Positions 9,713-17,636 of a stretch of DNA of 64,000 nt are shown one piece after another (positions within the stretch are counted from its first letter, which is position 1; each line of letters opens with the position of its first letter). The DNA is from a bacterium (GTDB lineage Bacteria; CLD3; SB21), in the NCBI GenBank assembly GCA_019695335.1, contig JAIBAF010000010.1, positions 16,995 through 80,994 on the forward strand. Direction: 5' to 3'. Position numbers and translations under genes: made by a program. The notes beneath the pieces are model-generated. The model was not told the origin of the DNA, ran no database searches, and saw nothing but the letters and a program-made list of their open reading frames with translations.

Positions 9713-11083
9713 ATGGAAAAGGTACTTGATTACATTGAATCCAATAAAGACGCTTACGTAAATGAATTAACCGATTTTTTACGTATTCCCAGTATCAGCG
9801 CTGATCCGAAACACAAACAGGATGTCGAACGTTGCGCCCAATACGTTTCCGATCAAATGCGGAAAATTGGTTTAAACAATGTCCAGGTTTTCCCGACCGA
9901 CGGACATCCGATTGTGTATGGCGAATGGTTAGGAGCGCCGGGAATGCCGACCGTTTTATATTACGGCCATTATGATGTACAGCCTGTGGATCCGTTGAAT
10001 TTATGGCATAGCGGGCCATTTGATCCGACGATCAAAGATGGGTACATCTACGCACGGGGTTCTTCCGACGACAAAGGTCAGGTTTTCATGAATTTCAAAA
10101 GCGTCGAAGCGCACATGAAAATTAACGGCAAATTACCGGTGAATATCAAGTACATCATCGAAGGCGAAGAAGAAGTTGGCAGTAATAATCTCGATAAATT
10201 TATTGCGGCGCATACGGAAATGCTGAAGGCTGACATCGTATTAATTTCCGACACATCTTTTTTTGCCGACGAAATGCCGTCCATTGCTTACGGTCTTCGC
10301 GGCCTCTGCTATATGGAAATTGAAATGACCGGCCCCAATCGCGACTTGCATTCCGGCGTTTACGGAGGCGCCGTTGCCAATCCAGTCAATGAGTTGGCTA
10401 ATCTTATTGCTAAATTAAAAGACAAAAACGGGAAAATTGCGATCCCTGGATTCTACGACAAAGTTCGCCCGCTTACCAAAAAAGAAAAAGACGCTTATAA
10501 ACGCCTGCCTTTCAAACGAAAAGAATATCTCGCGGAATTAGGCATTAAAGAAACATTTGGAGAAAAAGGCTACTCGATTCTCGAGCAAGTGAGCGGCCGT
10601 CCGACACTTGATTGTAACGGTATCTGGGGCGGTTATCAGGGAGAAGGAGCCAAAACCGTACTACCTTCTAAAGCCGGCGCAAAAATCAGTATGAGACTTG
10701 TTCCGAACCAGACACCTGAAGCAATCGCCAAACTGTTTGAAAAACACGTCAAAAAACTATGCCCGAAAACCATGCAAATCAAAGTAACGACTTTGCACGG
10801 AGCTTACCCGGCTATTACGGACATTACAACCAAAGAGATTACGGCCGCAGCAAACGCTTTGGAAAAAGTATTCAAGAAAAAGCCGCTCTTCGCTCGTGAA
10901 GGTGGTTCTATACCTGTAGTGGCTGCGTTTGAAAAATTATTGGGATTGAAATCCATATTGATGGGCTTCGGACTTGATTCAGACGCTATCCACTCTCCCA
11001 ATGAACATTTCAAATTAGCTAATTTCCATCGCGGGATCAAAAGCACAGCAGTATTTTTTGACGAATTAGCCAAATTAAGTTAA
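9713..11083 (+). CDS. M20-family dipeptidase/peptidase
   Basis: 456 residues. Metal ligands and motifs of the M20 family are present: YYGHYDVQPVD (His86, with Asp two residues on), ARGSSDDKGQ (Asp119/120), EGEEEVGS (catalytic Glu about 152-153) and a late His in DAIHSPNEHF. Length and motif set match CNDP-like dipeptidases that use a di-zinc or Mn site to cleave dipeptides, rather than ArgE or DapE, which are shorter. A good ribosome site (AGGAG) precedes ATG 9713. There is no signal peptide, so it is cytoplasmic. A strong terminator follows the stop, so the gene is probably monocistronic. Confidence 0.93.
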   Translation: MEKVLDYIESNKDAYVNELTDFLRIPSISADPKHKQDVERCAQYVSDQMRKIGLNNVQVFPTDGHPIVYGEWLGAPGMPTVLYYGHYDVQPVDPLNLWHSGPFDPTIKDGYIYARGSSDDKGQVFMNFKSVEAHMKINGKLPVNIKYIIEGEEEVGSNNLDKFIAAHTEMLKADIVLISDTSFFADEMPSIAYGLRGLCYMEIEMTGPNRDLHSGVYGGAVANPVNELANLIAKLKDKNGKIAIPGFYDKVRPLTKKEKDAYKRLPFKRKEYLAELGIKETFGEKGYSILEQVSGRPTLDCNGIWGGYQGEGAKTVLPSKAGAKISMRLVPNQTPEAIAKLFEKHVKKLCPKTMQIKVTTLHGAYPAITDITTKEITAAANALEKVFKKKPLFAREGGSIPVVAAFEKLLGLKSILMGFGLDSDAIHSPNEHFKLANFHRGIKSTAVFFDELAKLS

Positions 11084-11102
11084 TGTAATCTTATACCACT
11101 AT

Positions 11103-11136
11103 AAGCGACGGAATTTAGGTTCCGTCGCTTTTTTTT
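11103..11136 (+). terminator. intrinsic terminator after the M20 peptidase
   Basis: A perfect 11-bp stem AAGCGACGGAA / TTCCGTCGCTT has a 6-base loop and is followed by six more T residues. This is a textbook Rho-independent terminator. It lies 9 bp before the next plus-strand gene, so that gene must use a promoter overlapping this region or read-through. Confidence 0.93.
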
Positions 11137-11144
11137 ACATTTTT

Positions 11145-11900
11145 ATGGTAAAAGATTTTCTTAAAGGCATCCACTACCCTTTTTCGGCAATCCGGTTTAT
11201 TGCGCATCATCCAAACCTTGGAAAATTCATTATCATTCCGTTTATAATTAATGTTTTATTATTTTTAGCCGGATTGATTTTTTTCATAAGTAATATCGAC
11301 TCACTATTGCAGATCGTCCCCAAAAACGACGCATGGTATTTTGCGATTCTATATTACCTGTTAGCGACTCTGCTCGTTGCGTCTTTTCTCATTGTGACGT
11401 TTTACGTTTTTACGGTCATCGGCAACATGATCGCTTCGCCGTTCAATTCGGTGCTTTCGGAAAGGATCGAAGAACTGCAATTTAACAATAAGACAGACCA
11501 ATCTTTTAATTTCAAACTCATTATTCGGGATGCCTATAGAGCGGTTATGACCGAATGCAAGCGGCTTCTTCTTTTTATTTGTATTTTTATTCCGATATTT
11601 ATTCTAAACTTTATCCCGGTAATCGGCCAGGCGCTTTATTTCATCCTGATGCTCGTATTCACTGCATGGGGATTGAGCTTTACATTCATGGATTATGCGA
11701 TGGAGAGAAAAATAGTATCATTCCGGCTTAAGGTTCAAATTTTGGCATCGCGAAAATCCCTGATGCTTGGTTTTGGATCGATGTGTTTTTTATTCGGTTT
11801 GATTCCAATCCTTAATCTTTTTTTGATTCCCGTTTGCGTTACGGCTGGGACACTAATTTACTTTAACGAATTTGATTCACCTAAACCGAGCGGCGTATGA
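11145..11900 (+). CDS. EI24/CysZ-like membrane protein
   Basis: 251 residues with about four to six hydrophobic segments. It begins MVKDFLKGIHYPFSAIRFI and has the EI24-domain pattern: a first span, then VIGNMIASPFNSVLSERIEE (about residues 88-107), then paired long helices. The EI24 (PF07264) domain is shared by CysZ sulfate permeases and by uncharacterised membrane proteins. Substrate is not assignable. The stop overlaps the start of hutH by four bases (ATGA), so the two are translationally coupled, although no functional link to histidine breakdown is known. Confidence 0.75.
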   Translation: MVKDFLKGIHYPFSAIRFIAHHPNLGKFIIIPFIINVLLFLAGLIFFISNIDSLLQIVPKNDAWYFAILYYLLATLLVASFLIVTFYVFTVIGNMIASPFNSVLSERIEELQFNNKTDQSFNFKLIIRDAYRAVMTECKRLLLFICIFIPIFILNFIPVIGQALYFILMLVFTAWGLSFTFMDYAMERKIVSFRLKVQILASRKSLMLGFGSMCFLFGLIPILNLFLIPVCVTAGTLIYFNEFDSPKPSGV

Positions 11901-13414
11901 ACAGCATTGAAATTAACGGCAGCAATCTTGATTTGGAAATCATCGATCATATTTTACGCGAACATGTGTCAGTCAAACTTTCTGATCACGCTATGGCTTT
12001 GATCGGACAATCGCGCGAGATCATAGAGCATATTATTCACTCCGGCAAGACCGTATATGGCGTCAATACTGGTTTCGGAAAATTCAGTGACGTACGAATC
12101 AGCCCCGATCATATCGATCAATTACAAACTAATTTAGTTCGCAGTCATGCTTCCGGAGTTGGCCGGCCTTTTAGCGATGATATCGTCAGGGCCATGCTTC
12201 TTTTGAAAGCAAACGGTCTGGCAAAAGGCTATTCCGGCGTAAGGCTCGAAGTCGTTCAATTACTCATTGACATGTTCAATCACAATGTGCTTCCGGTTAT
12301 TCCGGAAAAAGGTTCGGTCGGTTCAAGCGGCGACCTGGCGCCGTTGGCGCATCTTGCATTAGTCATGATGGGTGAAGGTGAAGCTAAATTTGAAGGCGAG
12401 CTCATGAGCGGCGGCGATGCGCTGGCACAGGCCGGACTTCATCCTATTCGATTAAAATCCAAAGAAGGCCTCGCCGTGCTCAATGGCACGCAAGCCATGA
12501 CAGCGGTGGGATCAATCAATCTTATTCGAGCGCTGAATATCCTTGAATGTGCCGACATTCTGGGAGCCATGTCTACCGAGGTTCTATTATGTACGGATAC
12601 GGCCTTTGACGAACGTATTCATAAAGCCCGCAACCAGGACGGTCAAATGACATCGGCTGAAAATTTACGCACGTTATTGCACGGAAGCCCGATGGTTCAA
12701 TCACATGTTGATTGTAAAAAAATTCAAGACGCTTACAGCATCCGCTGCATGCCGCAAGTTCACGGAGCGAGCCGTGACGCTGTCCGCCACACACAACAAA
12801 TCGTCGAACGCGAAATCAACGCCGCATCGGATAATCCATTGATTTTCATTGAAAACGGCGATGTATTGTCCGGTGGGAATTTTCACGGACAGCCTGTGGC
12901 GTTGGTTATGGATTTTCTTGCCATAGCCATGAGTGAAATCGGCAATATTTCTGAGCGCCGGACGGCGTGGATGATGGATGCCCATTTGAGCGACGGCTTA
13001 CCTGCATTTTTAGCCAAAGACGGCGGGCTGAATTCGGGCTATATGATTGCGCAATACGCGGCCGCGGCGCTTGTTTCGGAAAATAAAACGTTATGCCATC
13101 CGGCCAGCGTGGATTCGATTCCGACATCGGCCAACAAAGAAGATCACGTCAGCATGGGCACGATCGGCGCCCGCAAATGTTTGCAAGTCATTGAAAACGT
13201 CGAAACAATTTTGTCTATTGAATGGCTGTGCGCAACGCAAGCCGCCGATTTTCGAAAACCGATTGAACTGGGTTCCCGTACCAAACGAGCATACGAACTC
13301 CTTCGCAGTAAGGTGCAGCCGCTTGAGAAAGACCGAGTAACCAGTGTAGATATTGATGAAGCTACGAGATTGCTGCGCAGTAAAGCGCTTGTAGAAGAAG
13401 TGTGGGATCGATAA
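11897..13414 (+). CDS. hutH: histidine ammonia-lyase
   Basis: 505 residues, the usual size. The enzyme converts L-histidine to urocanate and ammonia. YGVNTGFGKFSD (Tyr54), LVRSHASGVG (His84) and YSIRCMPQVHG match the active site of the aromatic amino acid lyase family; His84 favours histidine or tyrosine over phenylalanine. The loop that cyclises to the MIO electrophile reads GSVGSSGDLAPLAH, with Ser143-Ser144-Gly145 where Ala-Ser-Gly is usual. The late motif is TSANKEDHVSMG, with Lys where the characterised Pseudomonas enzyme has Gln next to the catalytic Glu. No hutU, hutI or hutG is nearby. It is coupled by ATGA overlap to the EI24 gene. A tyrosine lyase role cannot be excluded. Confidence 0.9.
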   Translation: MNSIEINGSNLDLEIIDHILREHVSVKLSDHAMALIGQSREIIEHIIHSGKTVYGVNTGFGKFSDVRISPDHIDQLQTNLVRSHASGVGRPFSDDIVRAMLLLKANGLAKGYSGVRLEVVQLLIDMFNHNVLPVIPEKGSVGSSGDLAPLAHLALVMMGEGEAKFEGELMSGGDALAQAGLHPIRLKSKEGLAVLNGTQAMTAVGSINLIRALNILECADILGAMSTEVLLCTDTAFDERIHKARNQDGQMTSAENLRTLLHGSPMVQSHVDCKKIQDAYSIRCMPQVHGASRDAVRHTQQIVEREINAASDNPLIFIENGDVLSGGNFHGQPVALVMDFLAIAMSEIGNISERRTAWMMDAHLSDGLPAFLAKDGGLNSGYMIAQYAAAALVSENKTLCHPASVDSIPTSANKEDHVSMGTIGARKCLQVIENVETILSIEWLCATQAADFRKPIELGSRTKRAYELLRSKVQPLEKDRVTSVDIDEATRLLRSKALVEEVWDR

Positions 13415-13432
13415 GAAGGAACTATTACAAAC

Positions 13433-14365
13433 TCAAACAACTTTCATCGTATCAATCATTTCTAAAAGCCTCTCCAGATCGTCATTGGAATAATATTCAA
13501 TTTCCAACATTCCTCCGCCGCCTTGTGCTTTCGGTTTTAAACGAACTTTCGTACCGAATTTCAATCGCAATCGATTTTCGACGGCATCCACATGTGGATT
13601 ACGTTCGGCGACTTCTTCGATCTGGAATTTCGACGCTTTTTTCTCATGTTTGCCGTCAAGATCGTCGAGCATTTTTTTGACCAACTCTTCGGTTTTGCGC
13701 ACGGATAAAAATCCATCAACCACTGTTTTCCATGCTTTCAATTGATGCGCGCTTGACGGCAACGACACTAACGCACGACCGTGGCCTATTGTAATTTCTT
13801 CATTACGTAAGCTATCTTGAATTTCAGAAGGCAATTTCAATAATCGAAGGATATTGGTAATGGTCGAACGGTCTTTCCCGATTTTCTGCGCTACTTCGTC
13901 CTGAGTCAGACGGCAGGTGTCAATAAGTTGCTGGTACCCTTCCGCTAATTCAATCGGATTGAGCTTTTCCCGCTGGACATTCTCGATTATTGCAAGCTCT
14001 AGCATTTCCTCGTCCGTTACCGATTCGCGAACATATGCCGGTAATGAATCCAGGTTAGCCATTTTTGCAGCACGGAAACGGCGTTCGCCGGCAATCAATT
14101 CGTAGCCGGTATTCGTTTTACGAACCGTTATCGGCTGGATCAACCCGTTTTGTAGCAGCGATTGTTTTAATTCCTCCAGCGCCTGCTGATCAAATTCTTT
14201 TCGCGGTTGAAACGGATTTGGCCTGATCGCATGGATCGGAATGGTATTGACGGAGGTCTCAGAATGTTTGAGGGTACCTTGAGAAGTAAGATTGGCTCCC
14301 GGAATTAATGCGCTAAGGCCTTTTCCAAGACCAGTGTTTTTTCTTGGAGGAAATTTATCAGTCAT
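13433..14365 (-). CDS. parB: chromosome-partitioning protein ParB
   Basis: 310 residues. The N-terminus has the ParA-stimulating GLGKGLSALIPG. The CTPase/ParB domain carries IRPNPFQPRKEFD (about residues 49-61) and ELIAGERRFRAAKMA (about 107-121, the G-E-R-R-x-R nucleotide motif). The helix-turn-helix for parS follows (LTQDEVAQKIGKDRSTITNI, about 173-192), then a C-terminal dimerisation domain. ParB binds parS near the origin and spreads as a CTP-dependent clamp. It lies 18 bp downstream of parA on the same strand and is convergent with hutH. Confidence 0.96.
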   Translation of the reverse strand: MTDKFPPRKNTGLGKGLSALIPGANLTSQGTLKHSETSVNTIPIHAIRPNPFQPRKEFDQQALEELKQSLLQNGLIQPITVRKTNTGYELIAGERRFRAAKMANLDSLPAYVRESVTDEEMLELAIIENVQREKLNPIELAEGYQQLIDTCRLTQDEVAQKIGKDRSTITNILRLLKLPSEIQDSLRNEEITIGHGRALVSLPSSAHQLKAWKTVVDGFLSVRKTEELVKKMLDDLDGKHEKKASKFQIEEVAERNPHVDAVENRLRLKFGTKVRLKPKAQGGGGMLEIEYYSNDDLERLLEMIDTMKVV

Positions 14366-14383
14366 AGTATTTTAGGTTAATGG

Positions 14384-15163
14384 TCAGGTCGTTTGCGGTT
14401 CTAAAATGTTGGCGATGACTTCTTTGGCCAACCCCATATAGTCTTGTGAGCCGACAGAGGCAGGATCGTACAGAATAATCGGTTTACCGTAACTGGGAGC
14501 TTCTCCCAATTTGATATTGCGGTGAATGACGCTTTTAAAAACTTTGTCTTTGAAATACTCTTTCACTTCGCTCACGACTTGATTGGACAAATTCAATCGG
14601 CTGTCAAACATCGTCAGTAAAACGCCTTCAATCGTTAAATTGGTATTGAGGTGACGTTGAACCAAACGAATCGTATTCAACAATTGCCGTAGACCTTCCA
14701 GCGCGTAATATTCGCATTGAATGGGAATGAGCACGGTATCCGATCCCGTAAGCGCATTGAGCGTTAAAAGCCCGAGCGATGGCGGACAATCGATTAAAAT
14801 AAAATCATATTTATCTCTGACCGGTGTAATAGCATTGAGAAACATTTTTTCACGGTCTTCGAGATTGACCAATTCGACCTCAGCGCCAACAAGCCGAATG
14901 TGAGCCGGCACTAAATCCATTTTACCCATCATAGTCTTGAGAATGGCATCTTCGAGTTTCATATTGTGAATGAGCATTTCGTAGGAGCTCTTTTCTATAG
15001 CCTCCAAATCAAACCCCAATCCGGTCGTCGCATTGGCTTGAGGATCCATATCGATCACAAGCGTACGCTTATCGGCGTGGGCCAGGCACGAAGCTAAATT
15101 AATAGCGGTTGTCGTCTTCCCCACTCCGCCTTTTTGGTTGGCTATAGCAATCACTCTACCCAT
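14384..15163 (-). CDS. parA: chromosome-partitioning ATPase ParA (Soj)
   Basis: 259 residues. The deviant Walker A motif KGGVGKTTT is at residues 11-19 (MGRVIAIANQKGGVGKTT start), DMDPQANAT is the A' motif near residue 40, and LIDCPPSLG is Walker B near residue 122. There is no N-terminal HTH, so it is the chromosomal Soj type. ATP-dependent dimers bind DNA and move ParB-parS complexes. ATG 15163 follows a GAGGA site. It heads a parA-parB operon downstream of the nuo cluster on the same strand, 141 bp after nuoM. A dyad of parS half-site words lies at 15256-15280 in that gap. Confidence 0.97.
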   Translation of the reverse strand: MGRVIAIANQKGGVGKTTTAINLASCLAHADKRTLVIDMDPQANATTGLGFDLEAIEKSSYEMLIHNMKLEDAILKTMMGKMDLVPAHIRLVGAEVELVNLEDREKMFLNAITPVRDKYDFILIDCPPSLGLLTLNALTGSDTVLIPIQCEYYALEGLRQLLNTIRLVQRHLNTNLTIEGVLLTMFDSRLNLSNQVVSEVKEYFKDKVFKSVIHRNIKLGEAPSYGKPIILYDPASVGSQDYMGLAKEVIANILEPQTT

Positions 15164-15255
15164 TAAAAAATCCTCAAAAAGAGGGCTCCGTTAAGAAAGG
15201 TTTCATTCAGAATAGCGCAAATGTATCAAATCGCATAAGATAATGCAACGTTTTT

Positions 15256-15280
15256 GTGAAACATTTTTAGTTTGTTTCAC
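15256..15280. promoter_or_regulatory. inverted parS half-site dyad upstream of parA
   Basis: GTGAAACA (15256-15263) and TGTTTCAC (15273-15280) form a perfect 8-bp dyad with a 9-bp spacer. Canonical parS is TGTTTCAC joined to GTGAAACA; here the two halves are in swapped order. The spot is about 95 bp before the parA start. It could be an operator for ParB or ParA autoregulation, or a chance dyad. Confidence 0.4.
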
Positions 15281-15304
15281 GCAATAAGAACCAATCCCCC
15301 AACT

Positions 15305-16837
15305 TTACATGGTAGGAATTCCCAAACGTGGAAAAATATCATTGGTAAGTCCGGAATTGATCAAATCGACAATCCAAACCGGATAGGCACCGGCCAATAC
15401 GATCGTCAGCATAAGTATTGACAAAGCAAAAATTTCCCTGCGGTCTGTATCCAGTAAATGAGCGAAATGTTCATTCCGTAAAAGCGCTTCCGTAGGCTGG
15501 CCAAAGAAAATTCGCTGTACGGCACGAAGAACATAGATTGCCGTGAAAACTACGCCTGTCAGACAAATGAGCGCAATATATTTCATCATCGGACTTGGCG
15601 TTCCGGCAACTCCTGCAGAAAATGCACCGGTAAGTACCATCAATTCAGATACAAAACCCGACAGACCCGGAAGTCCCAATCCGGTCATGCCGGCAAAAAC
15701 AAACGCAACCGTCGTGAAAGGCATTATTTTAGCCAACCCGCCCATGTCTGTGATCATGCGCGAGTGCAAACGTCCATACACAATTCCAACTAAAGCAAAA
15801 AGTAGTGCTGTCATAATTCCGTGTGCAAACATCTGATAAACAGCACCGTTGATTCCTGCCGAAGTCAACGTACAAATCCCCAGAGTTACAATTCCAAGGT
15901 GCGACACGGACGAATAAGCGATAATATATTTCATATCTGTCTGCCTGATCGCCGACAAAGAGCCGTAAACAATATTGACGACCGTAAGGCACGCAAAAAA
16001 TAACGACCACTCCTGAGCGCCGTGCGGCATAAATTGTAATCCAATACGAATGATTCCGAACCCGCCGAGCTTCATAAGAACGCCGGCGTGAAGCATACTG
16101 ACGGCTGACGGCGCCGATGCATGGCCATCCGGTGACCATGTATGCACCGGCCATAAACCACCGATCGTCCCAAACCCAACGAATACCATTGGATAGAAAA
16201 TGTATTGCCAGGATTCTGACATGTTAAAATTTTGGCGCAGAAAATCGTAATCAAAACTCCACACGCCCGTGGCGGCATGGGCCTGAACATAGAGCCCAAA
16301 AACGGGAATTAATAATAACGCACTACCCAAGAGCAAGTACAACGTCAGTTTCATCGCCGAATATTCCTTCCGGCCCGTTCCCCAGATCCCGATCAACAAA
16401 TACATTGGCAAGACGGCCAATTCATAGAATACCAAAAACAAAAAAACGTCAAATGAAACAAACACGCCGAACACGCCGCTCACTAAGATGAGCAATAGCG
16501 CAAAAAACTCTTTCTGACGTTCTTTGATTTCCCACGAAATGAGGCAACCGGTAAATATCGTAATCGATGTCAGTAATAACATTGCAATACTGATTCCGTC
16601 GGCTGCAATATGATAATTAATACCCATCACTTGCACCCATGGAATATTGACTTCATAATTTCGTGCAACGGCAGGATCGTAGAAAATATACGCTACGACC
16701 GATAATATGACAGTCAGCAGCGAAGCGAACGAGGCGGTCATGCGTACGCCTGTGACATTCTCTTCCGGCATCATCATAATAATGAGCCCCGCCAGCGTCG
16801 GAATAAATACGATTGCAGATAGTAAATAAGGTTCCAT
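15305..16837 (-). CDS. nuoM: NADH-quinone oxidoreductase subunit M
   Basis: 510 residues with about 14 membrane segments. Antiporter-type features include the conserved glutamate in LFLVFYELAVLPMYLL (about residue 140), PVHTWSPDGHASAPSAVSM, and HAGVLMKLGGFG with a conserved lysine. NuoM is one of the three Mrp-like proton-pumping subunits of complex I. The ATG at 16837 is chosen because the upstream TTG (16843) adds only two residues. It is split from nuoL by a GT-C-like gene and a methyltransferase gene. No nuoN follows: the next gene is parA. Confidence 0.95.
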   Translation of the reverse strand: MEPYLLSAIVFIPTLAGLIIMMMPEENVTGVRMTASFASLLTVILSVVAYIFYDPAVARNYEVNIPWVQVMGINYHIAADGISIAMLLLTSITIFTGCLISWEIKERQKEFFALLLILVSGVFGVFVSFDVFLFLVFYELAVLPMYLLIGIWGTGRKEYSAMKLTLYLLLGSALLLIPVFGLYVQAHAATGVWSFDYDFLRQNFNMSESWQYIFYPMVFVGFGTIGGLWPVHTWSPDGHASAPSAVSMLHAGVLMKLGGFGIIRIGLQFMPHGAQEWSLFFACLTVVNIVYGSLSAIRQTDMKYIIAYSSVSHLGIVTLGICTLTSAGINGAVYQMFAHGIMTALLFALVGIVYGRLHSRMITDMGGLAKIMPFTTVAFVFAGMTGLGLPGLSGFVSELMVLTGAFSAGVAGTPSPMMKYIALICLTGVVFTAIYVLRAVQRIFFGQPTEALLRNEHFAHLLDTDRREIFALSILMLTIVLAGAYPVWIVDLINSGLTNDIFPRLGIPTM

Positions 16838-16844
16838 AATCAAT

Positions 16845-17636
16845 TCATTTTCGTTTTAATATCATATAAACGCCCATCACGAGAATTTCTCTCAGCAAGG
16901 GCACGCGTTTCACCCATTGTATTTTTCTCGGCTTCACACCGTACCGGATTTCAAACGATGGACGTGTAAGATAGCAGTCCTGATGATCAATTTGAAAAAC
17001 CGATTGCCGGATAGCCTGATTCAGCGATCCGATGGTTGTCTTCGTGCTTGTAATTTCTTTGGCCACATCCAGTGCCTGTTGATTGCCTTTCTCCACCGTA
17101 GCCACAAATCTATGATACATAGTTTCCGGCAAAAATTGCGTGTAAGGAAGTTTTCCTAATTTTGTTTTGGCAAACACTTGTTGATGCGCTCCGTACGGCG
17201 AATAAAATGGCGGATAAGTAATAAAAATTCGTCCATCTTTAGTCAATAACCGGTCGCATAATTCAAACACTTCCTTTTTACGAGGCAAATGCTCAATGAC
17301 ATCACGAAACAAGATCAGATCGTATTGATCCGTATATTGCGCATCGTAACTCCGGTCATAAATATCAGCCGTAATATATTGCACTTTTCCCGATGCATGC
17401 TCGGAATATTCAAACGGTGTAATGTCCAATCCGACGGCTTTTTCGCAACGTTCTGCAAAAGCTTCGATCACGCCTCCGCTCCCGCAGCCGATTTCAAAAA
17501 CTTTTTTCCCTTCTAGCCGGACGCCGTTGTTCTCGAGCATCGGAATCAAATACTTTTTCGCCAAAATATTCTGGTATGTCCAATAATAATCCTGCCAATT
17601 TTTAAAATCCGAAGGTTTGATCATCAGCGCCGTCAC
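16845..17636 (-). CDS. SAM-dependent class I methyltransferase
   Basis: 263 residues. The SAM-binding glycine-rich loop is KVFEIGCGSGGVIEAF (about residues 45-60), followed by the acidic end of strand 2 (KAVGLDITPFE) and DLILFRDVIEHLPRKKEVFE (about 105-124), all class I Rossmann methyltransferase features. The C-terminus ends with a hydrophobic patch. The substrate is unknown; such proteins near GT-C genes often act on surface glycans or lipids, which is an inference. A GTG start at 17636 overlaps the preceding stop (GTGA); ATG 17624 is the alternative. It lies inside the nuo cluster, between nuoM and the GT-C-like gene, and is probably co-transcribed. Confidence 0.85.
   Translation of the reverse strand: MTALMIKPSDFKNWQDYYWTYQNILAKKYLIPMLENNGVRLEGKKVFEIGCGSGGVIEAFAERCEKAVGLDITPFEYSEHASGKVQYITADIYDRSYDAQYTDQYDLILFRDVIEHLPRKKEVFELCDRLLTKDGRIFITYPPFYSPYGAHQQVFAKTKLGKLPYTQFLPETMYHRFVATVEKGNQQALDVAKEITSTKTTIGSLNQAIRQSVFQIDHQDCYLTRPSFEIRYGVKPRKIQWVKRVPLLREILVMGVYMILKRK

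Noticed and set aside
12573..13440. Several minus-strand frames opposite hutH
   Set aside because: No family features or ribosome sites; they mirror the codon structure of hutH.
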